DNA of 5,163 nucleotides from the NCBI GenBank assembly GCA_900552095.1, contig URYM01000147.1, forward strand, positions 1 to 5,163, in the 5' to 3' direction. This stretch comes from an uncultured Blautia sp. (GTDB lineage: Bacteria > Bacillota > Clostridia > Lachnospirales > Lachnospiraceae). This document shows, piece by piece, positions 1-5,119 of the stretch. The notes below the pieces were generated by a model. The model did not search any database. It had not been told where the DNA came from and saw only the letters and a list, made by a program, of their open reading frames with translations. The first letter of the stretch is position 1, and each line of letters begins with the position of its first letter. A program made the translations under genes and the position numbers.

Positions 1-25
1 AGCGTCAGATGTGTATAAGAGACAG
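1..25 (+). other. Illumina Nextera adapter remnant with Tn5 mosaic end (artefact)
   Basis: Bases 7-25 are AGATGTGTATAAGAGACAG, the 19-base Tn5 mosaic end used in Nextera tagmentation. They are preceded by AGCGTC, the tail of the Nextera read-1 adapter. This is library-preparation sequence, not genome. It ends exactly where the open frame of the first gene begins, so that gene's 5' truncation is technical. The same adapter occurs in reverse complement at the other end of the contig. Confidence 0.98.
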
Positions 26-633
26 GGTTTTCCGGATGGGAAGGGGAAGATTTTTTCTGCTATGAGAGGGTGAAAGACAGGATTTTTCAGATGGTAGTCA
101 GCCGGGAACAGAACAGAGAGATCCTGGAAGAACAGCCCTGGCAGCCTTTTCTGGACCTGGCAGTTGTCTGTTACTGCCGGCTGGATCCCAGAATGACACC
201 GGAAGCCCTGGTGCGCATTGACCGCCGCCACCTGGAGCGCTGGGGAATCGGGGAAGAGGAACTTTTTCGTCAGGCAAAAGAGAATGGACGCCGCTTTATG
301 CCGGGGCGGCTGTACTCCATGCGGGAGATTCTGGGTTTTCAGGACGGGGAGATCCCGCTCTATGTGCTGACCAATGAACAGCGTTATCTGGGCGCGGAGG
401 CGATCACCGACGAAACGGCGCTGAAAAAAACGGGCGAACGGCTGAACAGTGATTTCTTCGTTTTGCCCAGCAGTATTCACGAATGTCTTATTCTGCCCAT
501 GTCCGGGCAATTTTCCAGAGAAATGTTAAGAAAGCTGGTTCAGGAAGTGAACCTGACCCAGGTAGAAGAGGAAGAGGTACTTTCTGATCAGGTATATGTA
601 TATAAAAGAGAGCAGGGAGTTCTGAGCCTGTAA
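26..633 (+). CDS. DUF5688 family protein, 5'-truncated at the contig edge
   Basis: Function unknown. The visible 201 residues match my memory of the DUF5688 family, which is frequent in Lachnospiraceae and related Firmicutes. Recognisable blocks, in order, are YERVKDRIF, FLDLAVVCYC, the central YVLTNEQRYLGAEAI, LPSSIHECLILP and the C-terminal LVQEVNLTQVEEEEVLSDQVYVYKRE. I see no signal peptide or membrane segment, so a cytoplasmic protein is likely. GTG at base 70 could be taken as a start, but the frame stays open back to the adapter at base 26, and the encoded residues before it (ending FFCYER) fit the family pattern. The true start therefore lies upstream, outside the window, and roughly the N-terminal third may be missing. 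The stop is TAA at 631-633. No operon partner is visible; the next gene is a tRNA with its own promoter. Confidence 0.8.
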
Positions 634-642
634 GAAAAGAGA

Positions 643-693
643 GGGAGTGCCGCAGAGAGTCTGGGCGGTACAGGTTTTTCGTGCGGCATTCCC
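643..693 (+). other. Imperfect hairpin downstream of the DUF5688 gene
   Basis: GGGAGTGCCGCA (643-654) can pair with TGCGGCATTCCC (682-693) as 12 consecutive pairs including one G-U, with a 27-base loop. It begins 10 bases after the stop codon, where a terminator is expected. However, GGGGAAAAAC follows it and there is no T run, so it does not read as a standard intrinsic terminator on the + strand. It could instead protect the mRNA 3' end or be a weak terminator. Confidence 0.45.
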
Positions 694-730
694 GGGGAAA
701 AACTGAGGTGAAAAGTTACAGGATTTCCTC

Positions 731-759
731 TTTACAAACAGAGCGTTCTGTGCTATTAT
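731..759 (+). promoter_or_regulatory. Promoter of tRNA-Arg
   Basis: TTTACA (731-736) serves as the -35 box. A 17-base spacer separates it from TATTAT (754-759), the -10 box. TG at 751-752, one base before the -10 box, makes it an extended -10 promoter. Transcription would start near 766, leaving a leader of about 20 bases before the mature tRNA at 786. Spacing and boxes fit a strong housekeeping sigma factor promoter. Confidence 0.75.
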
Positions 760-785
760 AAACAAGTGCGAAGAAGCACGGGTAA

Positions 786-858
786 GCATCTGTAGCTCAG
801 GGGATAGAGCAACGGTTTCCGGTACCGTGTGTCGGGGGTTCGAATCCCTCCAGATGCG
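786..858 (+). tRNA. tRNA-Arg, anticodon CCG
   Basis: A complete cloverleaf can be drawn. The acceptor stem is GCATCTG (786-792) with CAGATGC (851-857), and G858 is the discriminator base. The D stem is GCTC/GAGC (795-798, 807-810). The anticodon stem is ACGGT/ACCGT (812-816, 824-828), with loop TTCCGGT carrying CCG at 819-821. A five-base variable region precedes the T arm GGGGG-TTCGAAT-CCCTC (834-850), which contains one G-U pair. The anticodon CCG reads the arginine codon CGG. The 3' CCA is not encoded (TTT follows G858), so it must be added after transcription. No T-rich terminator follows before the next gene. Confidence 0.97.
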
Positions 859-905
859 TTTAAAAAGCAGGAAAGCATTTGAAAGAACAGATTCTTCTGT
901 GAGGG

Positions 906-913
906 AAGGAGGT
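906..913 (+). promoter_or_regulatory. Ribosome binding site that fixes a GTG start
   Basis: AAGGAGGT is a near-perfect match to the anti-Shine-Dalgarno sequence. It sits 8 bases before GTG at 922. It supports GTG as the true start of the membrane protein gene, for which there is no suitably placed ATG. Confidence 0.85.
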
Positions 914-921
914 CCACAGCT

Positions 922-1632
922 GTGGATGATTTTAGAGAATGGCTTTCTGATAATCTGAGATATATTATGCTGGGGCTGGGGATTGTACTGGTTCTGGCAA
1001 TTCTGTTTTTTGGAATCCGATTTCTCACGAACAAGCTGTCTGATGACGAGGGGAAGGAGAATAAGCCCCCCCAGACGCAGCAGAGTGATGTGGGGAGTGA
1101 ACCTACGCCGGAGGTGACAGTTTCACCCACGCCCACAGAAGAACCGGAAGAGGAGAAAAATCTGCTGGAAAAGGGCGCGTATCCGGAAGTAAATGCGCTG
1201 ATGCACAATTACTATGCGGCTCTGAGCAGCAGGGATGTGGAGACGCTCCGGGGGATTCTGGACGGGTTCAGCCAGGAAGACAGTGATCTGATCGCTTCTT
1301 CTGACTATATCCAGGGTTATCAGAATGTGGAGACTTACACGAAAAAAGGTTTGAAGGACGGAGAGTATGTGGTTTTTGCCGCTTACGATCTGAAATTTGT
1401 AAATATTGATACCGCTTTGCCGGGACTGAGCCAGCTGTATGTATTTCAGGATGAGAACGGCGCGCTTAAGATCGCAGGTGAGGCGATGTCAGAAGAGACA
1501 GAGAGCTATATGGAGCAGATCTGTCAGGATGAGGATGTGAAGACGCTGATCAGCGATGTGCAGCTTCGGGCAGATGCGGCACGGGAAGGGGATCCGGCTC
1601 TGAGCACTTTCCTGGGCGAGCTGGGAATTTAA
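922..1632 (+). CDS. Single-pass membrane protein with extracytoplasmic NTF2-like domain (hypothetical)
   Basis: A 236-residue protein whose specific function I do not recognise. Residues 1-13 (MDDFREWLSDNLR) are short and hydrophilic, and residues about 14-34 form one hydrophobic membrane helix (YIMLGLGIVLVLAILFFGI). Residues 38-80 are a low-complexity acidic, Pro- and Thr-rich linker (PTPEVTVSPTPTEEPEEE). Residues about 85-190 form a compact domain with the NYYAALSSRDVETLRGIL start and later beta-strand-like segments (EYVVFAAYDLKF, QLYVFQDENGALKIAG) typical of NTF2/SnoaL-like folds. No catalytic motif is obvious. The likely topology is a cytoplasmic N-terminus with the domain outside. The start is GTG, set by AAGGAGGT at 906-913. 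It lies 63 bases after the tRNA with no terminator or clear promoter between them, so read-through from the tRNA promoter is possible. The domain call is inference from pattern only; membrane anchoring is well supported. Confidence 0.85.
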   Translation: MDDFREWLSDNLRYIMLGLGIVLVLAILFFGIRFLTNKLSDDEGKENKPPQTQQSDVGSEPTPEVTVSPTPTEEPEEEKNLLEKGAYPEVNALMHNYYAALSSRDVETLRGILDGFSQEDSDLIASSDYIQGYQNVETYTKKGLKDGEYVVFAAYDLKFVNIDTALPGLSQLYVFQDENGALKIAGEAMSEETESYMEQICQDEDVKTLISDVQLRADAAREGDPALSTFLGELGI

Positions 1633-1644
1633 CAGAATAATCAG

Positions 1645-1715
1645 AGGTACTTATATAGGTTCAAGATTGGTTGAACGTTTCTACAAACTACCGAAATAGT
1701 TGACTATAAGTTCCT
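1645..1715 (+). promoter_or_regulatory. Guanine-class purine riboswitch aptamer
   Basis: This is a three-way junction matching the purine riboswitch. P1 is ACTTATA/TATAAGT (1649-1655, 1705-1711), extendable past a T-T mismatch to 1645/1715. P2 is GTTCAA/TTGAAC (1659-1664, 1671-1676) with loop GATTGG. J2/3 is GTTTCTAC (1677-1684), identical to the conserved core of B. subtilis xpt. P3 is AACTA/TAGTT (1686-1690, 1697-1701) with loop CCGAAA, followed by GAC and P1. The base that reads the ligand's Watson-Crick edge (xpt C74) is C1704, which predicts guanine-like rather than adenine ligands. xpt-equivalent U22, U47, U51 and A52 are kept, while A24 is G here. The position before guanine deaminase agrees with guanine sensing. 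I saw no convincing promoter just upstream. Confidence 0.92.
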
Positions 1716-1754
1716 GCGGCAGAGGAAATCTGCTGCGGGGACTTTTCTTTTTTT
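1708..1754 (+). terminator. Riboswitch-controlled intrinsic terminator
   Basis: The stem pairs 1708-1723 with 1729-1744, 16 pairs including three G-U, around a GGAAA loop. It is followed by a T tract to 1754 broken by one C. The core is CCTGCGGCAGA with TCTGCTGCGGG. The 5' arm (1708-1715) is shared with the 3' strand of extended aptamer stem P1, so aptamer and full terminator cannot form together. It lies 29 bases before the guanine deaminase start. Confidence 0.9.
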
Positions 1755-1769
1755 AAAAATTTATCTACA

Positions 1770-1776
1770 GGGAGGG
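1770..1776 (+). promoter_or_regulatory. Ribosome binding site that decides the guaD start
   Basis: GGGAGGG lies 7 bases before ATG 1784 but only 1 base before the in-frame TTG at 1778. The spacing rules out TTG 1778 and selects ATG 1784 as the start. Confidence 0.8.
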
Positions 1777-1783
1777 CTTGAAA

Positions 1784-3055
1784 ATGAGAAATTTTGTATT
1801 AAAAGGAAATATCTGTTTCTGTGATGAAGAAAAAAAGCTGCAGATCCGGGAAAAGGCCTGGGTGGTCTGCGAGGACGGGATCTGCCGGGGAGTGTTTGAC
1901 CGCCTTCCGGAAGCATACAGGAACTTTGAAGTGAAAGATATGAAGGAACAGCTGATCCTGCCGGCGCTTACGGATCTGCATACCCACGCGCCCCAGTACG
2001 CTTTCCGCGGGCTGGGCATGGATCTGGAGCTGCTGGACTGGCTGGATACCCATACGTTTCCGGAGGAAGCGAAGTATGCGGATCCCTCCTATGCAGAAAA
2101 AGCATATCGCATCTACACGGAAGATTTAAAGAAAAATGCGGTGACCAGAGCGGTGATCTTCGGAACGCTTCATGTGGAGGCCACAGAGATTCTGATGGAT
2201 CAGCTGGAGGCGACCGGTCTGGTGACAATGGTGGGGAAGGTAAATATGGATCGAAACGGCGGAAAAGATCTGGAGGAGAAGGATGCGGCTTTCTCAGCCG
2301 CAGAGACCAGAAGGTGGCTTCGGGAGATTCAGGGGAGATACCGCCGTACCTATCCGATCCTGACGCCCCGGTTTATTCCATCCTGCTCTGGAGAACTGAT
2401 GGGAGAGCTGAAAGAGATCCAGAGAGAGACGGGGCTTCCGGTACAGTCTCATCTTTCTGAGAACCCGGGGGAAGTCCAGTGGGTGAGAGAACTTTGTCCG
2501 GAGGCAGAGTCTTACGGGGATGCTTATGTCCGGGCAGGCCTGTTTGGAGATGACTGTCCGGCCATCATGGCGCACTGTATCTGGGTGACAGAAGCGGAGA
2601 TGGAACAGATGAGAAAGCGGGGGGTTTACGCGGCACACTGTCCCCAGTCCAATGCGAATCTTTCCTCCGGCATTGCGCCGGTGCGCCGGTTTCTGCAGAA
2701 GGGGATTCCCACAGGACTGGGAAGTGACATTGCGGCCGGCAGCAGTGTGTCTGTTCTGCGGGCTATGGCGGATGCGGTACAGGTGTCGAAGCTGCGGTGG
2801 AGGCTTGTGGATCAGAGAGAAGCGCCTCTTACCCTGGAAGAAGCTTTTTATCTGGGAACGCTGGGAGGCGGCACTTTCTTTGGAAAAGTGGGCAGCTTTC
2901 TGGACGGATATGAATTTGATGCGGTGGTATTTGACGATGGAGATCTGCCCCATCCTCAGAAACTGGATGTGAAGAGCCGGCTGGAACGTCTGATCAGTCT
3001 GGCGGACGACCGGCAGGTGGTGCATAAATATGTAAGGGGGACAGAACTTTTTTAA
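1784..3055 (+). CDS. guaD: Guanine deaminase (amidohydrolase)
   Basis: This enzyme hydrolyses guanine to xanthine and ammonia in cytoplasmic purine catabolism and salvage. It has 423 residues, close to the usual length, starting at ATG 1784. The amidohydrolase metal site is visible: HTH in TDLHTHAPQ (H66, H68), H223 in QSHLSEN with E226 three residues later, H264 in MAHCI, and D315 in GLGSDIAAGSS. Guanine-deaminase signatures are APQYAFRG after the HxH motif, LDWLDTHTFPEE (85-95), TPRFIPSCS (R196, F197) and HCPQSN (285-290). No signal peptide is present. The gene stands alone between a purine riboswitch and its own terminator, with no transporter or xanthine dehydrogenase nearby. Expression should respond to guanine through the riboswitch. 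An 8-oxoguanine or other purine deaminase is possible, but the motifs favour guanine. Confidence 0.93.
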   Translation: MRNFVLKGNICFCDEEKKLQIREKAWVVCEDGICRGVFDRLPEAYRNFEVKDMKEQLILPALTDLHTHAPQYAFRGLGMDLELLDWLDTHTFPEEAKYADPSYAEKAYRIYTEDLKKNAVTRAVIFGTLHVEATEILMDQLEATGLVTMVGKVNMDRNGGKDLEEKDAAFSAAETRRWLREIQGRYRRTYPILTPRFIPSCSGELMGELKEIQRETGLPVQSHLSENPGEVQWVRELCPEAESYGDAYVRAGLFGDDCPAIMAHCIWVTEAEMEQMRKRGVYAAHCPQSNANLSSGIAPVRRFLQKGIPTGLGSDIAAGSSVSVLRAMADAVQVSKLRWRLVDQREAPLTLEEAFYLGTLGGGTFFGKVGSFLDGYEFDAVVFDDGDLPHPQKLDVKSRLERLISLADDRQVVHKYVRGTELF

Positions 3056-3082
3056 TATTTGGCCGCTTTCCTGAAAAAGAAC

Positions 3083-3115
3083 AAAAAAATGACCTGCTCG
3101 TGCAGGCCATTTTTT
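3083..3115 (+). terminator. Intrinsic terminator after guaD
   Basis: CCTGC (3093-3097) pairs with GCAGG (3102-3106) around a TCGT loop. After one A-C mismatch the stem continues as an A-rich arm (3083-3091) pairing with CATTTTTT (3108-3115). An A run on one side and a T run on the other make it potentially bidirectional. It starts 27 bases after the guaD stop and closes the riboswitch-guaD unit. Confidence 0.9.
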
Positions 3116-3126
3116 AATGAGGGGGG

Positions 3127-3153
3127 AGATAGTGAGTGGTTCATCAACTATCT
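3127..3153. repeat. Inverted repeat AGATAGT/ACTATCT
   Basis: AGATAGT (3127-3133) and ACTATCT (3147-3153) are perfect 7-base inverted arms around a 13-base centre. It lies just before an AT-rich TATACTATAA stretch (3158-3167) that could hold a -10 box, though no good -35 box accompanies it. It could be a regulator binding site or a weak hairpin; chance occurrence is also possible. Confidence 0.35.
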
Positions 3154-3168
3154 GTAATATACTATAAG

Positions 3169-3292
3169 GGATAAATGTGATCGAAGTATGTACAAATTCT
3201 AAAAGAAAAAGAAATTCTCTTAAGAAAACCTGAAGAGAACAGAAGAAAAAGAAAAAGTGGCGGGAAAGGCGGAATTTGCGGAGGGACAGAAG
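3169..3292 (+). other. Purine-rich intergenic stretch between guaD terminator and murE promoter
   Basis: No reading frame of note is present: the ATGs at 3175 and 3188 run into stops within five codons. The + strand is strongly A/G-rich, especially 3233-3292. One weak inverted repeat, TTCTCTT (3215-3221) with AAGAGAA (3233-3239), could fold with an 11-base loop. There is no RNA family that I recognise. Together with the terminator, the inverted repeat and the promoter, this accounts for the roughly 300-base gap between guaD and murE. Confidence 0.5.
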
Positions 3293-3321
3293 TTGAAAAG
3301 GAAAAGTAACTATGCTAAACT
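3293..3321 (+). promoter_or_regulatory. Promoter of the murE-priA unit
   Basis: TTGAAA (3293-3298), a 17-base spacer and TAAACT (3316-3321) form a housekeeping promoter. TG at 3313-3314 gives an extended -10 box, the same arrangement as at the tRNA promoter. Transcription would begin near 3328, leaving a leader of about 35-40 bases. Confidence 0.7.
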
Positions 3322-3350
3322 AGACACAAAGTGACTGAAAATTGCAGTGT

Positions 3351-3357
3351 AAGGGGG
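3351..3357 (+). promoter_or_regulatory. Ribosome binding site that decides the murE start
   Basis: AAGGGGG lies 5 bases before ATG 3363 and 8 bases before ATG 3366. An in-frame TTG at 3342 lies upstream of this site and is ruled out as the start. Confidence 0.75.
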
Positions 3358-3365
3358 ATTGTATG

Positions 3366-4826
3366 ATGAAAATCTCAGCTTTATTGGAGAGACTGGAGTA
3401 TACCTGTCTGCAGGGAAGCCTGGAAAAAGAAATCCTTCAGGTGGAATATGATTCCAGGAAAACAGGAGAGGGCGCGCTGTTTGTCTGCATACGGGGAGCG
3501 GCGGCAGACGGACATAAATTTGCTGCCCAGGCGGCAGAAAAAGGGGCGGCAGCTCTGGTGGTGGAAGAGCCGGTAGATGTGCCGGAGGAAGTAACGGTCA
3601 TTCAGGTCAGGGACAGCCGGTACGCTCTGGCAGTTCTCTCGGCAGCCTGGTTCGGCTATCCTGCGGAACATCTGAAGGTGATCGGGATTACAGGGACGAA
3701 GGGCAAAACGACAACCACTTATATGGTAAAATCAATTTTGGAAAATGCAGGCTATCAGGTGGGACTGATCGGAACGATCGAGACGGTCATCGGGGAGAAG
3801 AAAATCCCTTCCGTGAACACCACACCTGAATCTTATCTGGTTCAGAAGTATTTCCGGGAAATGGCAGATGCCGGCTGTACCTGTGTGGTGATGGAGGTGT
3901 CCTCCCAGGCCATCATGATGAAGCGGACGGCGGGATTTACGTTCGAGATCGGGATTTTTACCAATATTGAGCCGGATCACATCGGTCCGAATGAGCATGG
4001 CAGCTTTGAGGAATACTTAAGTTATAAGAGCCAGCTTTTGCAGCAGTGCAGGATCGGTATTGTGAACCGGGATGATCCTCATTTTGAACAGATGATAGAG
4101 GGGCATACCTGCCGCCTTGAAACTTACGGTTTTTCAAAGGAGGCAGATCTGCGGGCCGAGGAGGCCAGGCTGGTGTCCCGCCCTGGTTATCTGGGCATTT
4201 CCTATCAGCTGGAAGGACTTATGCATTTTCCGGTGGAGATCGATGCTCCTGGAAAGTTTTCTATTTACAATTCGCTGACGGCCATTGCGATCTGCCGTCA
4301 TTTTAAGGTATCTGAGGAAAATATAAAAAAGGCGCTTAAGGAGGCAAAGGTAAAGGGAAGGATCGAGATGGTAAAGGTATCGGATGCGTTTACTCTGATG
4401 ATCGATTATGCCCACAATGCCATGGCGCTGGAGAGTCTTCTGACAACGCTTCGGGAATATCATCCTCACCGGCTGGTATGTCTGTTTGGATGCGGGGGCA
4501 ACCGTTCCCGGCTGCGCCGTTATGAGATGGGAGAAGTTTCAGGACGGCTGGCAGATCTTACGATCATTACTTCGGATAACCCGAGAGACGAGGAGCCGCA
4601 GGCAATCATTGACGACATTAAGACGGGAATCGCGAAGACGGAAGGAAAGTATGTGGAGATCGTTGACCGCAAGGAGGCGATTGCCTACGCGATCCATCAC
4701 GGGGAGCCGGGGGACATCATTATTCTTGCGGGAAAAGGCCACGAGGATTATCAGGAGATAAGAGGAAAGAAATACCCTATGGATGAGCGTGTTCTGATCA
4801 GGGAGATTCTGGAAGAAGACAGATGA
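3366..4826 (+). CDS. murE: UDP-MurNAc-tripeptide synthetase, meso-DAP-type MurE (divergent Clostridia form)
   Basis: This ATP-dependent ligase adds the third amino acid, probably meso-diaminopimelate, to UDP-MurNAc-L-Ala-D-Glu in cytoplasmic peptidoglycan precursor synthesis. It has 486 residues from ATG 3366 (ATG 3363 is an equal alternative). Domain 1 (1-100) has the YDSRK and ALFVCIRG motifs. The central ATPase domain has P-loop GITGTKGKTT (107-116), NTTPES (151-156), MEVSS (E177), DH at 204-205 and K221 in EEYLSYKS, where the family carries a carbamylated lysine. Domain 3 has GRIEMV (R332), DYAH (347-350), GCGG, DNPR (404-407) and AGKGHEDYQ. DNPR is the meso-DAP-recognition motif of the family. 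Several normally conserved positions differ: MEVSSQ for MEVSSH, YAHN for YAHT and GGNRS for GGDRD. It overlaps priA by ATGA. A role as a MurE paralogue rather than the main enzyme cannot be excluded. Confidence 0.9.
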   Translation: MKISALLERLEYTCLQGSLEKEILQVEYDSRKTGEGALFVCIRGAAADGHKFAAQAAEKGAAALVVEEPVDVPEEVTVIQVRDSRYALAVLSAAWFGYPAEHLKVIGITGTKGKTTTTYMVKSILENAGYQVGLIGTIETVIGEKKIPSVNTTPESYLVQKYFREMADAGCTCVVMEVSSQAIMMKRTAGFTFEIGIFTNIEPDHIGPNEHGSFEEYLSYKSQLLQQCRIGIVNRDDPHFEQMIEGHTCRLETYGFSKEADLRAEEARLVSRPGYLGISYQLEGLMHFPVEIDAPGKFSIYNSLTAIAICRHFKVSEENIKKALKEAKVKGRIEMVKVSDAFTLMIDYAHNAMALESLLTTLREYHPHRLVCLFGCGGNRSRLRRYEMGEVSGRLADLTIITSDNPRDEEPQAIIDDIKTGIAKTEGKYVEIVDRKEAIAYAIHHGEPGDIIILAGKGHEDYQEIRGKKYPMDERVLIREILEEDR

Positions 4827-5119
4827 AATATGCGGATGTGATTGTGGATATTACAGCGGAACAGCTGGATCGGACCTTTCAGTACCGGATCCCGGAGACA
4901 CTTGCGGGAACAATCCGGACGGGAATGCAGGTGGAGATCCCCTTTGGAAACGGGGGGAAGATCAGGAAGGGTTATGTGATCGGGCTTACCGATCAGCCGG
5001 CTGTTGCAGAGAACAGAATGAAGGAGATCCGGGGGGTTGCCGCCGGGGGCGTGGGGGCAGAATCCCGTCTGATCGCACTGGCGGGCTGGATCCGGGAAAA
5101 CTATGGTTCCACCATGATC
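4823..5119 (+). CDS. priA: Primosomal protein N' (PriA helicase), N-terminal 99 residues only
   Basis: PriA is the DNA helicase that restarts stalled replication forks by loading the primosome. Only the N-terminal 3'-strand-end DNA-binding domain is present: YADVIVDITAEQLDRTFQYRIP, VGMQVEIPFG-like GMQVEIPFGNG, KGYVIGL, and LIALAGWIRENYGSTM near residue 97. The helicase domains and zinc-binding cysteines lie beyond the contig. The start ATG 4823 overlaps the murE stop (ATGA), with a weak GGAAG ribosome site 7 bases upstream, pointing to translational coupling. The open frame continues to a TGA at 5138-5140, but the last six residues (LSLIHI) and that stop come from Nextera adapter sequence. 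They must not be read as the natural end. The genuine sequence ends at ATC, 5117-5119. Confidence 0.95.

Noticed and set aside
786..858. tRNA-Arg as an attachment site for an integrated element
   Set aside because: No integrase gene and no repeat of the tRNA 3' end were seen elsewhere in the window.
756..1208. 150-codon reverse-strand frame containing SGGIRTPDTRYRKPLLYPL
   Set aside because: This peptide is the reverse-strand translation of the tRNA gene and is a well-known false protein. The rest of the frame is antisense to the membrane protein gene.
1629..1657. TTAACA with TATATA at 17-base spacing as the riboswitch promoter
   Set aside because: Transcription would start near 1664, inside the aptamer, and would remove the 5' strand of P1. 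Another A/T hexamer, AATAAT at 1636-1641, lacks a good -35 box.
1778..1783. TTG at 1778 as the guaD start
   Set aside because: It is only one base after the ribosome binding site; ATG 1784 has proper 7-base spacing.
2294..3025. 243-codon reverse-strand frame inside guaD
   Set aside because: It is a shadow of guaD: its composition is His/Arg/Pro-rich, it shows no recognised motifs, and the + strand carries all the guanine deaminase motifs over the same bases.
3342..3362. TTG at 3342 as the murE start, adding eight residues to the protein that starts at ATG 3366
   Set aside because: The ribosome binding site AAGGGGG at 3351-3357 lies downstream of this TTG, and the extra residues do not resemble a MurE N-terminus.
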